From NCBI GenBank assembly GCA_019638805.1, contig JAHBTA010000004.1, forward strand, positions 1 through 64,000: 64,000 bases of DNA, given 5' to 3'. This DNA comes from Microbacteriaceae bacterium. Its GTDB lineage: Bacteria; Actinomycetota; Actinomycetes; Actinomycetales; Microbacteriaceae. Shown here in pieces: positions 52,981 through 62,159 of this stretch (position 1 is the stretch's first letter; each line of letters starts with the position of its first letter). The position numbers and the translations under genes are program-made. The notes under the pieces were generated by a model, which was given only the letters and a program-made list of their open reading frames with translations, was not told where the DNA came from and did not search any database.

Positions 52981-53661
52981 TCAGCCCTCGAAGCGGTAGC
53001 CGAGGCCGCGCACCGTCACGAGCCGCTGCGGCACCGCCGGGTCGGGTTCGATCCGGGACCGGATGCGCTTGATATGCACGTCGAGCGTCTTGGTGTCCCC
53101 GAAGTAGTCGGGCCCCCAGACCCGGTCGATGAGCTGACCGCGGGTCAGCACCCGGCCCGCGTTGCGCAGCAGGTATTCGAGCAGCTCGAACTCCTTGAGC
53201 GGCATCGCGATCTCGCGTCCGTCGACCGCGACCGCGTGCCGCTCGACGTCCATGCGCACGCCACCCGCCTCGACCACGCCGTCGGCCGGGTCCTCGGGGT
53301 CGAGGCGACGGCGGAGGACGGCGCGGATGCGCGCCAGCAGCTCGCGGCTCGAGTAGGGCTTGGTGACGTAGTCGTCCGCGCCGAGCTCGAGGCCCACCAC
53401 GATGTCCACCTCGGTGTCCTTCGCGGTCAGCATGATGATGGGGACGGATGACCGGGCCCGCAGCTCGCGGCACACCTCGGTACCCGGCAGCCCGGGCAGC
53501 ATGAGATCCAGCAGCACGAGATCCGCTCCCCCGCGATCGAAGGCCGTGAGCGCGGCGCGGCCGTCCGCGACCAGCTCGGTCTCGTATCCCTCGCGCTGGA
53601 GCAGATAGGCCAGCGGCTCGGCGAGCGAGGGCTCGTCCTCGACGATCAGGATGCGCGTCAT
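52981..53661 (-). CDS. regX3: Phosphate response regulator RegX3-type
   Basis: A 226-residue OmpR-family regulator. Receiver motifs are ILIVEDEPS, LVLLDLMLPGLPG, IMLTAKDTE and YVTKPYS; the winged helix has PLKEFELLEYLLRNAGRVLT and TVRGLGYRFEG. With the SenX3-type kinase it controls phosphate-starvation genes, likely through the GTTCACC repeats before phoU and pstS. Its start lies in an ATGA overlap with the kinase stop. Confidence 0.92.
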   Translation of the reverse strand: MTRILIVEDEPSLAEPLAYLLQREGYETELVADGRAALTAFDRGGADLVLLDLMLPGLPGTEVCRELRARSSVPIIMLTAKDTEVDIVVGLELGADDYVTKPYSSRELLARIRAVLRRRLDPEDPADGVVEAGGVRMDVERHAVAVDGREIAMPLKEFELLEYLLRNAGRVLTRGQLIDRVWGPDYFGDTKTLDVHIKRIRSRIEPDPAVPQRLVTVRGLGYRFEG

Positions 53662-54830
53662 CGTCCGGCGCCCTCCTCGCTTCTCACGACGGGTTCGGCC
53701 TCGACCCCGGGCGACGCCTCGGGCAGGCGGATGGTGAAGGTCGAGCCCCTGCCCTGCTGCGACCAGACCCGGACGTCGCCCCCGTGGTTCTGCACCACGT
53801 GCTTGACGATGCTCAGCCCCAGGCCGCTGCCACCCGTGTTGCGGCTTCGGGCGGCATCCACCCGGAAGAAGCGCTCGAAGACCCGGTCCCGCTCGTCCTC
53901 GGGGATGCCAACGCCCTGATCGGTCACGGCGATCTCCACCACGCCGTCGTCCGTCGTGACGCCGATGCCCACGCGCGAGCCGTCGGGCGAGTACTGGATC
54001 GCGTTCGAGATGAGGTTGTGCACGGCCGTCACGAGCAACTGTTCGTCGCCGAGTACTTTGGCACGCACCTTGCCGGACGGCACCAGGGCGATCCGGTGCG
54101 ACTCCGCGACCACGCGATTGCGCTCGACCGCCTGGGCGACGACCGCGCCGACGCTCACGCGCTCGACCGAGGAGAGCGGATCGCCGGCCTGCAGCCGGCT
54201 GAGCTCGATGATCTCGGCGGTGATGCCCGCCAGGCGCTCCGACTCCTGGGTGAGGCGCCGGGCGAAGCGGGTGACCTCGGCGGGCTCGTCCGCCGCGCTC
54301 GCGAGCGCCTCGGCGAGCAGGCCCACCGCGCCGATCGGGGTCTTGAGCTCGTGACTCACATTGGCGACGAAGTCGCGACGAACCTCCTCGAGCCGGTGGG
54401 CCTCGGTGCGATCGTCGGCGAGCAGCAGCACGAAGCGCTGCCCGAGCCTGGCCACCCGGACCAGCAGCTGCAGCTGCGCCTCGCCGAAGGGTCCGCGCGG
54501 CAGCTGGAGCTCCTCGCTCACCGGCACGCCGTCCCTGCGCACCTGGTCGACGAGCGCGATGAGCGGCTCGTGCAGCAGGGCTCGGTTGCCGACGAGCCCG
54601 AACGCGACGGCGCCAGCGGATGCCTTGACCACGTTGTTGGAGGAGTCGAGCACGACGCCCGCCGACTGCAGGGCGTCCATGACCTCCTCGACGCCGTCCG
54701 GGAGGCCCTCGCTCACTACCGCGACCGCCCGCCGGCCGCGCTGGTGCGCGACGTGCACGGCGACCGTCCCCGCGATCCCGACGGCCAGTCCGAAGGCCAG
54801 CGCCACCGGCACGAGCCAGGCCGAGTCCAT
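53658..54830 (-). CDS. senX3: Phosphate sensor kinase SenX3-type
   Basis: A 390-residue kinase. One N-terminal helix (WLVPVALAFGLAVGIAGTVAVHV) anchors it, a PAS-like region (DGVEEVMDALQSAGVVLDSSN) follows, and the phospho-acceptor is in FVANVSHELKTPIGAVGLL. ATP-site motifs are HNLISNAIQYSP, DQGVGIPEDERDRVFERFF and GGSGLGLSIVKHV. The short N-terminal helix and PAS-like domain match SenX3, which senses the phosphate transporter rather than phosphate directly. TAATCT 6 bp before the ATG indicates a leaderless start. Confidence 0.92.
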   Translation of the reverse strand: MDSAWLVPVALAFGLAVGIAGTVAVHVAHQRGRRAVAVVSEGLPDGVEEVMDALQSAGVVLDSSNNVVKASAGAVAFGLVGNRALLHEPLIALVDQVRRDGVPVSEELQLPRGPFGEAQLQLLVRVARLGQRFVLLLADDRTEAHRLEEVRRDFVANVSHELKTPIGAVGLLAEALASAADEPAEVTRFARRLTQESERLAGITAEIIELSRLQAGDPLSSVERVSVGAVVAQAVERNRVVAESHRIALVPSGKVRAKVLGDEQLLVTAVHNLISNAIQYSPDGSRVGIGVTTDDGVVEIAVTDQGVGIPEDERDRVFERFFRVDAARSRNTGGSGLGLSIVKHVVQNHGGDVRVWSQQGRGSTFTIRLPEASPGVEAEPVVRSEEGAGR

Positions 54831-54901
54831 GGGACTAGATTAGGCCGCAGCCACCGTCCCGGCCGGGGCGAAAGCGGGCTCAGACGCCTTCTTCCGCAGA
54901 T

Positions 54902-54930
54902 GTTCAGCACGGCGACACCGCTCGTTAACC
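54902..54930 (+). promoter_or_regulatory. PHO-type repeats before phoU
   Basis: Three 7-mers at 11-bp spacing: GTTCAGC, CGACACC and GTTAACC. The outer two fit GTTCACC; the middle one is degenerate. The set lies 64 bp before the phoU start and 72 bp before the senX3 start (divergent), so it may control both. Confidence 0.55.
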
Positions 54931-54993
54931 TGCGGTGGGCACGGTGGGCATGCGCGGTCCGGTCCGGGCTGCGCGCGAACCGAGAGGAACCGG

Positions 54994-55647
54994 ATGCGCG
55001 AGGTCTTCCAGCAGGAGCTCCGCGAGGTGCAGGACCGCCTCGTCGAGATCTCCGGCCTCGTGGCCGACTCGATCGAGAACGCCACGCGGGCGTTCAACGA
55101 ATCCGACGTCGCTCTCGCCGAGCGCGTCATCGAGGACGACAACCGGATCGACGCGCTCACCGTCGCCCTGGACGAGCTCGCCATCCAGATCCTGGCCCGC
55201 CAGCAGCCGGTTGCGCGGGACCTGCGCATCGTGGTGAGCGCGCTGCGCATCAGCGCCTCGCTCGAGCGCATGGGCGACATGGCCGAGCACATCGCCCAGC
55301 TGGCCCGCTACCGGTTCCCCGAGAAGGTCGTGCCGAAGTCGCTGCGCCCCACCTTCGTCGAGATGGGCAGGCTCGACGTCGAGATCGCTCGCAGGCTCAC
55401 CGAGCTGCTGCGCACCGAGGACATCGCCATCGCGGAGTACATCCGCAACGAGGACGACAAGGTCGACGAGCTGCACGTGAGCGTCTTCGACAAGGTGCTG
55501 GGCGAGAAGTGGAAGGGCGAGGCGGCCGACACCGTGGATGCCACGCTCGCCTCGCGCTATCACGAGCGGTTCGCGGATCACGCGGTCTCCATCGCCAAGA
55601 AGGTGCAATACCTCGCCACGGGCGACTGGATCCCGGCCGACGACTGA
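54994..55647 (+). CDS. phoU: Phosphate transport regulator PhoU
   Basis: A 217-residue, all-helical PhoU. It consists of two similar three-helix halves with ENATRAFNESDVALAERVIEDD and LRTEDIAIAEYIRNEDDKVDEL; metal-binding acidic clusters (E..D pattern) are present in both. It couples Pst transporter state to the SenX3 kinase and limits phosphate uptake. SD GAGAGGAA lies 7 nt before the ATG. It is divergent from senX3. Confidence 0.94.
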   Translation: MREVFQQELREVQDRLVEISGLVADSIENATRAFNESDVALAERVIEDDNRIDALTVALDELAIQILARQQPVARDLRIVVSALRISASLERMGDMAEHIAQLARYRFPEKVVPKSLRPTFVEMGRLDVEIARRLTELLRTEDIAIAEYIRNEDDKVDELHVSVFDKVLGEKWKGEAADTVDATLASRYHERFADHAVSIAKKVQYLATGDWIPADD

Positions 55648-55695
55648 GCGCCGGCCGCCGATTTCGGGTGCGGGGGTGTCGCGTAGGCTCGGAGC

Positions 55696-55917
55696 GTGAC
55701 CGAGCACGCGGAGCCTCCCGTCGTCGAGCTCGCCGAGCTTCTGGACGACGAGGTCGAGCCCGCGCGCGCCGGCCTGGGCCGTCAGCTCGGGCTGGTCGTG
55801 GGTCTATCCGCCGTGGGTCTTGCCGGAATCGCCGTGCTCGCCGTGATCCTCGTGCCCGCCGTGGCCGAAGCGGTGCGCTGGATTGTGTACGTCGCGCGCC
55901 TCGTCAACGGCGCCTGA
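55696..55917 (+). CDS. Small single-pass membrane protein
   Basis: A 73-residue protein. The first 35 residues are acidic (ELAELLDDEVEPA), followed by a helix (LVVGLSAVGLAGIAVLAVILVPAV) and a short tail. Function unknown. GTG start with TAGGCT 6 bp upstream, a likely leaderless gene. It lies 48 bp after phoU. Confidence 0.55.
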   Translation: MTEHAEPPVVELAELLDDEVEPARAGLGRQLGLVVGLSAVGLAGIAVLAVILVPAVAEAVRWIVYVARLVNGA

Positions 55918-55936
55918 CGCGCTGACTCGTCGGGCG

Positions 55937-56680
55937 CTACTTCTTGCCCTGCGCCGCCACGGCCGCCGCACCGGCCGCCGCCGCCTCCGGGTCGAGGTAG
56001 GCACCGGGCCCGACCGGCATCATGTCGTCGCCCAGCTCGTACACGAGCGGGATCCCGGTCGGGATGTTGAGCTCGGCGATGGCGTCGTCCGAGATGCCGT
56101 CCAGGTGCTTGACCAGCGCACGCAGCGAGTTGCCGTGGGCGGTCACGATGACCGTGCCCTCGCGCAGGGACGGGACGATGTCCGATTCCCAGTAGGGCAG
56201 CATCCGGTCGATCACGAGCTTGAGGCTCTCGGTGCGCGGGAACTCCGCGTCCGGGATGTCCGCGTAGCGCTCGTCGCCGAACTGGCTCCACTCCGCGTCG
56301 TCGGCAAGGGGAGGCGGCGGGACGTCGAAGCTGCGACGCCACTGCATGAACTGCTCCTCGCCGAACTTCGCGAGGGTGTCCGCCTTGTCGAGCCCCTGCA
56401 GCGCTCCGTAGTGCCGTTCGTTGAGGCGCCAGCTGCGCTTGACCGGGATCCACGCGCGGTCGGCGCCGAGCAGCGCGATGTCGGCGGTCTGGATCGCGCG
56501 GGTCAGCACGCTCGTGTACGAGATGACCGGGGCGAGCCCGGATTGGCGCAGCAGCTCGCCCGCGCGCGTCGCCTCCTGCACCCCCTGCTCGCTGAGGCGC
56601 ACGTCCACCCACCCGGTGAAAAGGTTCTTCTGGTTCCAGTCGGACTGCCCGTGCCGCAGCAGTATCAGCGTGTGGCTCAT
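55937..56680 (-). CDS. gpmA: 2,3-bisphosphoglycerate-dependent phosphoglycerate mutase
   Basis: A 247-residue cofactor-dependent mutase. [20 protein letters not shown] has the phospho-accepting His, [21 protein letters not shown] and [11 protein letters not shown] the second His. It interconverts 3- and 2-phosphoglycerate in glycolysis. TAGGCT 6 bp before the ATG suggests a leaderless start. It has an extra Ala-rich tail ([17 protein letters not shown]). Confidence 0.95.
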   Translation of the reverse strand: MSHTLILLRHGQSDWNQKNLFTGWVDVRLSEQGVQEATRAGELLRQSGLAPVISYTSVLTRAIQTADIALLGADRAWIPVKRSWRLNERHYGALQGLDKADTLAKFGEEQFMQWRRSFDVPPPPLADDAEWSQFGDERYADIPDAEFPRTESLKLVIDRMLPYWESDIVPSLREGTVIVTAHGNSLRALVKHLDGISDDAIAELNIPTGIPLVYELGDDMMPVGPGAYLDPEAAAAGAAAVAAQGKK

Positions 56681-56689
56681 GCGGCCAGC

Positions 56690-57763
56690 CTAGCCACGGG
56701 GCACGGAGCCCAGGCGCGGGAGGCGGGGGACGTCCGCGGTGGCGCCGGCCGTGGGCGGGACGATGAGCTGCTGGGTTGCGGCGATGCGGCCGGAGTCGGG
56801 GCCGTCCACGAGCAGGACGGCGCCCGGGTCGGTGCTGCGCTTGATGACCGCGAGCGCGATCGGGCCGAGCTCGTGATGCAGGGCCGCCGCCGTGACCCGA
56901 CCCGCCTCGGGCGCCTGCGCGTCATCTCCCGTGCGGACGATCGCTCCGGCGGCCGGCAGCACGCTCTCCGACCCGTCCAGGTGCAGCATGACCAGGCGCC
57001 GCGGCGGGTGACCCAGATTGTGCACCTTCGCCACGGTCTCCTGGCCGCGGTAGCACCCCTTGCTCAGGTGCACGGCCGAGCGCAGCCAGTCCAGCTCGTG
57101 CGGGATGCTCCGGGCGTCGAGCTCGGTCGCCTCGCGCGGGCGCCAGGCCGCGATGCGCAGGGCCTCGAGCGCGAGCGTTCCCGCTCGTGCCACCCCGTCG
57201 AGCTCGCCGATGCGAGAGCGCTCGACGAGCGACTCGGTGTAGTCCCAGTCCGCAGCGGGGTGCTCCCCGGCCGCGTACTGGTGCCCGCCCGTCACGACCG
57301 CGCGCCACGGGTCGCGCCAGATCAGCGGGATGCCGTGCGACTCGGCGACGGACGGCACCTCCGCGCCGATCGCCCCCCACGTCGCGAAGTCGGCCGAGCG
57401 GTCCGCGACCTCCACGCGGAGGAGGAACCGCATCCGCTCGAGGAAATCGAGCAGGGGCGCTCCGACCCCGGCATCCAGCAGGAGCCAGGTCGTCTCGCCG
57501 TCGTCGAGCACGCGCAGGGCGTGCTCGACGCGTCCGCTCGGGTCCAGCAGCAGGGTCTCGGCAGATTCCCCCGGCACGAGACCGGTCAGCCGCTGCGAGG
57601 TGAGCGAGTCGAGCCAGCTCAGCCGGTCGGGCCCGGCCACGGTCAGGACGTCGCGGTCGCCCAGGTCGACGATCGCCTCGCCCGCCGCGAGCCGACGCTG
57701 CTCGGCCAGCGGTTCGCCGTGGTGCTGAGCGGGCGTGAGGGCGCCCGGCCGGGGGCCGGACAT
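56690..57763 (-). CDS. YgfZ/GcvT-like folate-binding protein
   Basis: A 357-residue protein of the YgfZ family. LTVAGPDRLSWLDSLTSQRLTGL near the start, LLLDPSGRVEHALRVLDDGETTWL and the signature KGCYRGQETVAKVHNLGHPPRRLV are clear. YgfZ proteins bind tetrahydrofolate and help maintain some iron-sulfur enzymes. The start is 5 bp after a 36-residue membrane ORF. Confidence 0.88.
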   Translation of the reverse strand: MSGPRPGALTPAQHHGEPLAEQRRLAAGEAIVDLGDRDVLTVAGPDRLSWLDSLTSQRLTGLVPGESAETLLLDPSGRVEHALRVLDDGETTWLLLDAGVGAPLLDFLERMRFLLRVEVADRSADFATWGAIGAEVPSVAESHGIPLIWRDPWRAVVTGGHQYAAGEHPAADWDYTESLVERSRIGELDGVARAGTLALEALRIAAWRPREATELDARSIPHELDWLRSAVHLSKGCYRGQETVAKVHNLGHPPRRLVMLHLDGSESVLPAAGAIVRTGDDAQAPEAGRVTAAALHHELGPIALAVIKRSTDPGAVLLVDGPDSGRIAATQQLIVPPTAGATADVPRLPRLGSVPRG

Positions 57764-57768
57764 GGCGC

Positions 57769-57879
57769 TCAGCGCTGGCCGCGGAACAGGTTGTACAGGA
57801 CGACGACCGACACGAAAGCGATTGCGAGCGTCGCCAGCCCGAGGAGACCGATGAAGAACAGTTCCAGGGCGAGCATCAT
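57769..57879 (-). CDS. Very small membrane protein, 36 residues
   Basis: ATG ATG at 57879/57876 overlaps the stop of the preceding membrane gene (ATGA). The product is nearly all one hydrophobic helix (LELFFIGLLGLATLAIAFVS then VVVLYNLF) with RGQR at the end. It lies in a minus-strand operon between an 86-residue membrane protein and the YgfZ-like gene. Too short for default gene calling; function unknown. Confidence 0.6.
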   Translation of the reverse strand: MMLALELFFIGLLGLATLAIAFVSVVVLYNLFRGQR

Positions 57880-58136
57880 GCGGGAAGTCTACCGTCCAGC
57901 AGCCAGAGCACGCCCGTGGCGCCCGCCAGGATGACGAGCGAGCCGCCGATCGAGTAGATCATGCGCGTCGCCAGCTCCTCCTTGCGCGAGAGCGCGAGCT
58001 GGATCACGAAGGTCGCCAGCACCGCGAAGGCCAGCACGAGCGGCAGGGCGCCCAGGTAGCCGGGCCCCGCGAAGACGCCCACCAGGATCGCGAGCACGAG
58101 CGTGATGAGCCAGACCGGGAGGACCGTGCGGGACAC
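57876..58136 (-). CDS. Small membrane protein, 86 residues, three helices
   Basis: Helices LPVWLITLVLAILVGVF, LGALPLVLAFAVLATFVIQLAL and MIYSIGGSLVILAGATGVLWLL are predicted, with the basic loop SRKEELATR between the second and third. No family assigned. GTG start with TAGCAT 6 bp upstream, probably leaderless and heading the ygfZ operon. It is divergent from glnR. Confidence 0.65.
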   Translation of the reverse strand: MSRTVLPVWLITLVLAILVGVFAGPGYLGALPLVLAFAVLATFVIQLALSRKEELATRMIYSIGGSLVILAGATGVLWLLDGRLPA

Positions 58137-58205
58137 AGGGCCATGCTACGGCTCCCGTAGACTGTGCCCCTGACGAAAAGGGCCCCATCTGTTCGGGAGG
58201 CCACC

Positions 58206-58886
58206 GTGGCGCAGCTTCTCATCCTGACCTCCATGGTCGAGGGTGACGTGCTGCCGTCGCTCGGGCTGCTGAGCCACCGGGTGCGCGCCATCCCGGCCGA
58301 GCCCGCATCGCTCATCAACGCCCCGACGAGCGACCTGATCTTCGTGGACGGTCGCGCCGACCTCGCCAGCGCCAAATCGCTGTGCAAGATCCTGACCGCG
58401 ACGGGCCTCAACGTCCCGCTCGTCCTCGTGCTCACCGAGGGCGGCCTCACCGCGGTCTCGGCCGACTGGGGGGTGGATGACGTGGTGCTGGAATCGGCGG
58501 GTCCAGCCGAGCTGGACGCCCGCATCCGACTCGCGATCGGACGCCAGGCGCAGCAGCGCGAGGGGTCCAAGATCCAGGCGTCCGGCGTCGTGATCGACGA
58601 GGCGAGCTATTCGGCCAAGGTGCACGGCCGCCCGCTCGACCTCACCTTCAAGGAGTTCGAGCTGCTGCGCTTCCTCGCCACGCACCCCTCGCGGGTGTTC
58701 ACGCGCGAGCAGCTGCTGAGCGAGGTGTGGGGCTACGACTACTTCGGCGGCACGCGCACGGTCGACGTGCACGTGCGACGCCTGCGCGCCAAGCTCGGCG
58801 ATCTCGAGTCGCTCATCGGCACGGTGCGCAACGTCGGTTACCGCTTCAACGTCTACGAGGACGAGGAGCGCCTGTCGCCCGTGTGA
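58206..58886 (+). CDS. glnR: Nitrogen regulator GlnR (atypical OmpR-type)
   Basis: A 226-residue orphan response regulator. Its receiver starts [21 protein letters not shown] and lacks the acidic pair; an Asp is kept in [21 protein letters not shown] follows. The winged helix has [38 protein letters not shown] and [10 protein letters not shown]. This is the pattern of actinobacterial GlnR, which does not need phosphorylation. GTG 58206 has GGGAGG 6 nt upstream and replaces a longer in-frame start at 58164. TAGACT near 58160 is a likely -10 box. Confidence 0.92.
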   Translation: MAQLLILTSMVEGDVLPSLGLLSHRVRAIPAEPASLINAPTSDLIFVDGRADLASAKSLCKILTATGLNVPLVLVLTEGGLTAVSADWGVDDVVLESAGPAELDARIRLAIGRQAQQREGSKIQASGVVIDEASYSAKVHGRPLDLTFKEFELLRFLATHPSRVFTREQLLSEVWGYDYFGGTRTVDVHVRRLRAKLGDLESLIGTVRNVGYRFNVYEDEERLSPV

Positions 58887-58923
58887 CATCTCCCGTTCAC
58901 ACGGGCGGTGGCAGGATGGTGCG

Positions 58924-61098
58924 ATGGAGAGCACCAGCCCGCTGGGCGACGCGACGATCGCCGCGGATCTGCTCGACGACGACGAGGCGGATCCCCAGTG
59001 GAACGATGACGGCTCGCTGCCGGCGGACCGCTTCCTCGACCGCGAGCTGAGCTGGCTCGCGTTCAACCAGCGGGTGCTCGAACTCGCCGAGGACGACTCG
59101 CTGCCGATCCTGGAGCGCGCCAACTTCCTGGCGATCTTCGCCTCCAACCTCGACGAGTTCTTCATGGTGCGCGTCGCCGGCCTCAAGCGCCGTATCGCGA
59201 CCGGGCTGGCCGTGCCGACCAATGTGGGTCGCGCGCCGCTCGATGTCCTGGCCGATATCAGCGCGAAGGCGCACGAGCTGCAGGAGCGCCACGCCCGGGT
59301 GTTCCGCGATCAGGTCAAGCCGGGGCTGGACGCCGCCGGCATCCACATCGAGGGCTGGCGCGACCTCGAGGAGGCCGACCGCGAGCGCATCGATGAGATC
59401 TTCAGCACCCAGATCTTCCCGGTGCTCATGCCGCTCGCCGTGGACCCCGCGCACCCGTTCCCCTACATCTCCGGACTCTCGCTCAACCTGTCGATCCGGG
59501 TGCGCAACCCCAAGACCCAGCGGGTCGAGTTCGCGCGTCTCAAGATGCCGCAGAATCTGGCGCGCTTCGTCCGGCTGCCGGATGACGGCTCCGGCCAGGT
59601 GCGCTTCATCCCCCTCGAGGACCTCATCTCCAACCACCTGGGGGAGCTCTTCCCGGGCATGGAGATCCTCGAGCACCACGAGTTCCGGGTGACGCGCAAC
59701 GAGGACGTCGAGATCGAGGAGGACGACACCGAGTCGATCATCCAGGCTCTGGAGAAGGAGCTGCTGCGGCGCCGGTTCGGTCCGCCCATCCGGCTCGAGA
59801 TCAGCGACGACATGGACGACGTGACGCTCGACCTGCTCATGCAGGAACTCGACATCACCGAGCAGGAGGTCTACCGCCTCCCCGCGCCGCTGGACCTGGG
59901 CGGCCTGTTCGAGCTCATGCGCCTGGACCGCCCCGAGCTCAAGTACCCGCGCCGGGTGCCGACCACGAGCGTGAGCCTGCTGCCGAGCGACCCGACCGAG
60001 AAGCCCGACGTGTTCAGCTCGATCTCGCGCGGCGACATCCTGCTGCACCACCCGTACGAGTCGTTCGCGACGAGCGTGCAGGCCTTCGTCGAGCAGGCCG
60101 CGGCCGACCCGAACGTGCTTGCCATCAAGCAGACCCTGTACCGCACGAGCGGCGACAGCCCCATCGTCGAGGCTCTCATCGACGCGGCCGAGGCGGGCAA
60201 GGCGGTGCTCGCGCTCGTGGAGATCAAGGCGCGCTTCGACGAGCAGGCCAACATCTCCTGGGCGCGCAAGCTCGAGAAGGCCGGGGTGCACGTGGTCTAC
60301 GGCCTGGTGGGCCTGAAGACCCACTGCAAGCTCGCGCTCGTGGTGCGCCAGGAGGGCAACGGTCTGCGCCACTACAGCCACATCGGGACGGGCAACTACA
60401 ACCCGAAGACCTCGCGCATCTACGAGGACCTCGGGCTGCTCACCGCGGACGACCAGGTCGGCAAGGACCTGACCCGGCTGTTCAACGAACTCTCCGGGTA
60501 CGCGATCGAGAAGAAGTTCAAGCGCCTCCTGGTGGCGCCGCTGCACCTGCGCAAGGCGCTCGTGAAGCGCATCGCGGCCGAGGCGGACAGTGCGCGCGCC
60601 GGGAAGCCCAGCGGCATCCGCATCAAGGTCAACTCGATCGTCGACGAGGCGATCATCGACGCGCTCTACCGCGCGAGCCAGGCGGGTGTGCCCATCGACG
60701 TGTGGGTGCGCGGGATCTGCTCGCTCCGGCCCGGGGTGCCGGGCCTCAGCGAGACGATCCGGGTGCGCAGCATCCTCGGTCGCTACCTCGAGCACTCGCG
60801 CATCTTCGCGTTCGCGAACGACGGCGACCCGCAGGTCTTCATCGGCAGCGCCGACATGATGCACCGCAACCTGGACCGCCGGGTCGAGGCGCTCGTCCGG
60901 CTCACCCGCCCCGAGCACGTCGCCGAGCTCGCCGAACTCTTCGACACCGCCATGTCGGACGGCACCTCGTCCTGGTGGCTGGGCGACGACGGGCAGTGGC
61001 AGCGGCACGACCGCGACGAGCAGGGCGCGCCCCTGGCCGATCTGCAGACCGATCGCATGACGCAGGTCGGGTCGCGCAGGCGCGGGGGAAGCCGGTGA
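58924..61098 (+). CDS. ppk1: Polyphosphate kinase
   Basis: A 724-residue Ppk1. [32 protein letters not shown] and [12 protein letters not shown] lie in the N- and middle domains. The first autophosphorylated His region is [35 protein letters not shown] is near the C-terminus. It makes polyphosphate from ATP. CAGGAT 6 bp before the ATG suggests a leaderless start. It is 37 bp after glnR. Confidence 0.96.
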   Translation: MESTSPLGDATIAADLLDDDEADPQWNDDGSLPADRFLDRELSWLAFNQRVLELAEDDSLPILERANFLAIFASNLDEFFMVRVAGLKRRIATGLAVPTNVGRAPLDVLADISAKAHELQERHARVFRDQVKPGLDAAGIHIEGWRDLEEADRERIDEIFSTQIFPVLMPLAVDPAHPFPYISGLSLNLSIRVRNPKTQRVEFARLKMPQNLARFVRLPDDGSGQVRFIPLEDLISNHLGELFPGMEILEHHEFRVTRNEDVEIEEDDTESIIQALEKELLRRRFGPPIRLEISDDMDDVTLDLLMQELDITEQEVYRLPAPLDLGGLFELMRLDRPELKYPRRVPTTSVSLLPSDPTEKPDVFSSISRGDILLHHPYESFATSVQAFVEQAAADPNVLAIKQTLYRTSGDSPIVEALIDAAEAGKAVLALVEIKARFDEQANISWARKLEKAGVHVVYGLVGLKTHCKLALVVRQEGNGLRHYSHIGTGNYNPKTSRIYEDLGLLTADDQVGKDLTRLFNELSGYAIEKKFKRLLVAPLHLRKALVKRIAAEADSARAGKPSGIRIKVNSIVDEAIIDALYRASQAGVPIDVWVRGICSLRPGVPGLSETIRVRSILGRYLEHSRIFAFANDGDPQVFIGSADMMHRNLDRRVEALVRLTRPEHVAELAELFDTAMSDGTSSWWLGDDGQWQRHDRDEQGAPLADLQTDRMTQVGSRRRGGSR

Positions 61099-62033
61099 GC
61101 TCAGCCGTCCTGGCGGCGGGCGCGCTGTGCTGGCGCGTCACCGCGAAGGGCAGGCTCAAGGTCCTCCTGGTGTTCCGTACGCAGCACCGCGACGTCTCGC
61201 TGCCCAAGGGCAAAGTCGACAAGGGCGAGACCCTGCCCGAGACCGCGGTGCGCGAGATCGCCGAGGAGACCGGGCTCGTCGTGCGGCTGGGCCCGCCGCT
61301 CGGGGTCATCGAGTACACGCTGTCCGACGGGCGCGACAAGCAGGTGTACTACTGGTCGGCCGAGGTTTCGCCCGAGGCACGCGCCAACTCGACCTTCGTC
61401 TCCAACGACGAGATCGAGAGCCTGCACTGGGTCACCGTCAGGAAGGCGCGCAAGCGCATGAGCTACCGGCACGACCGCGACCTGCTCGACCGGTTCGTGG
61501 AGCTGCACGAGCAGGGGCGCGCGCGCACCTTCGCGCTCGTGGCACTGCGCCACGGCAAGGCGGTCGCACCGCAGGACTGGGACGGGCCGGATGCGACCCG
61601 GCCGCTGCTCGCACGTGGCGAGAAGCAGGCGATCAGCGTCGCCCCCGGGGTCGCCGCCTTCGGTCCCGCGCGCTTGCTGTCCTCGACCGCAGCGCGCTGC
61701 CTGGCCACCATCGCGCCGACCGCGCGCCTCACCGGACTCGACGTGACCGAGTCCCCCGAGATCAGCCAGGATGCCTACACCGGCCGCGGGGACAGCGTCG
61801 CCCGGGTCGTGGGCGAGGTTCTCGACGCCGGCGCGAGCACCGTGCTGTGCAGCCACGGACCGGTGCTGCCGCAGATCCTCCGGTCCGCGGCCGACGCGAC
61901 CGGCGGCGCGGGAGCCGCCGGGCTCTCGCGGGCCGCCGCGCTGTCCACCGGGGAGTTCGCGGTGCTCCACATCCCGGCCGAGCGCCCCGAGACCGGCATC
62001 GTCGCGGTCGAGGTGCACTCGCCCACGGTCTGA
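61095..62033 (+). CDS. NUDIX hydrolase fused to histidine phosphatase (MutT1-like)
   Basis: A 312-residue two-domain enzyme. The Nudix box is [20 protein letters not shown], followed by TGLVV. The second domain (from about 155) is a histidine-phosphatase domain with [12 protein letters not shown] and [12 protein letters not shown]. This matches mycobacterial MutT1, which degrades 8-oxo-GTP or diadenosine polyphosphates. The GTG start overlaps the ppk1 stop (GTGA). Confidence 0.9.
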   Translation: MSSAVLAAGALCWRVTAKGRLKVLLVFRTQHRDVSLPKGKVDKGETLPETAVREIAEETGLVVRLGPPLGVIEYTLSDGRDKQVYYWSAEVSPEARANSTFVSNDEIESLHWVTVRKARKRMSYRHDRDLLDRFVELHEQGRARTFALVALRHGKAVAPQDWDGPDATRPLLARGEKQAISVAPGVAAFGPARLLSSTAARCLATIAPTARLTGLDVTESPEISQDAYTGRGDSVARVVGEVLDAGASTVLCSHGPVLPQILRSAADATGGAGAAGLSRAAALSTGEFAVLHIPAERPETGIVAVEVHSPTV

Positions 62034-62035
62034 GG

Positions 62036-62064
62036 GTTCGCCGCTCGTTCACCTGCCGTTCACC
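62036..62064 (+). promoter_or_regulatory. PHO box before pstS (three GTTCACC-type repeats)
   Basis: GTTCGCC at 62036, GTTCACC at 62047 and GTTCACC at 62058, exactly 11 bp apart. This is a classic phosphate-regulator binding array, 96 bp upstream of the pstS start. Confidence 0.85.
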
Positions 62065-62159
62065 GGTCCCGCCGAGGCTGGTCACGTGCTGTTCGTAGCT
62101 TTCTGTCGAGCCCGGTTCGGGCTCACCCGAACACACCAAGATGTCCCGAAGGGAACACA

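Noticed and set aside
58897-61008. 703-codon minus-strand frame opposite ppk1
   Set aside because: Antisense of a highly conserved enzyme; no signature of its own.
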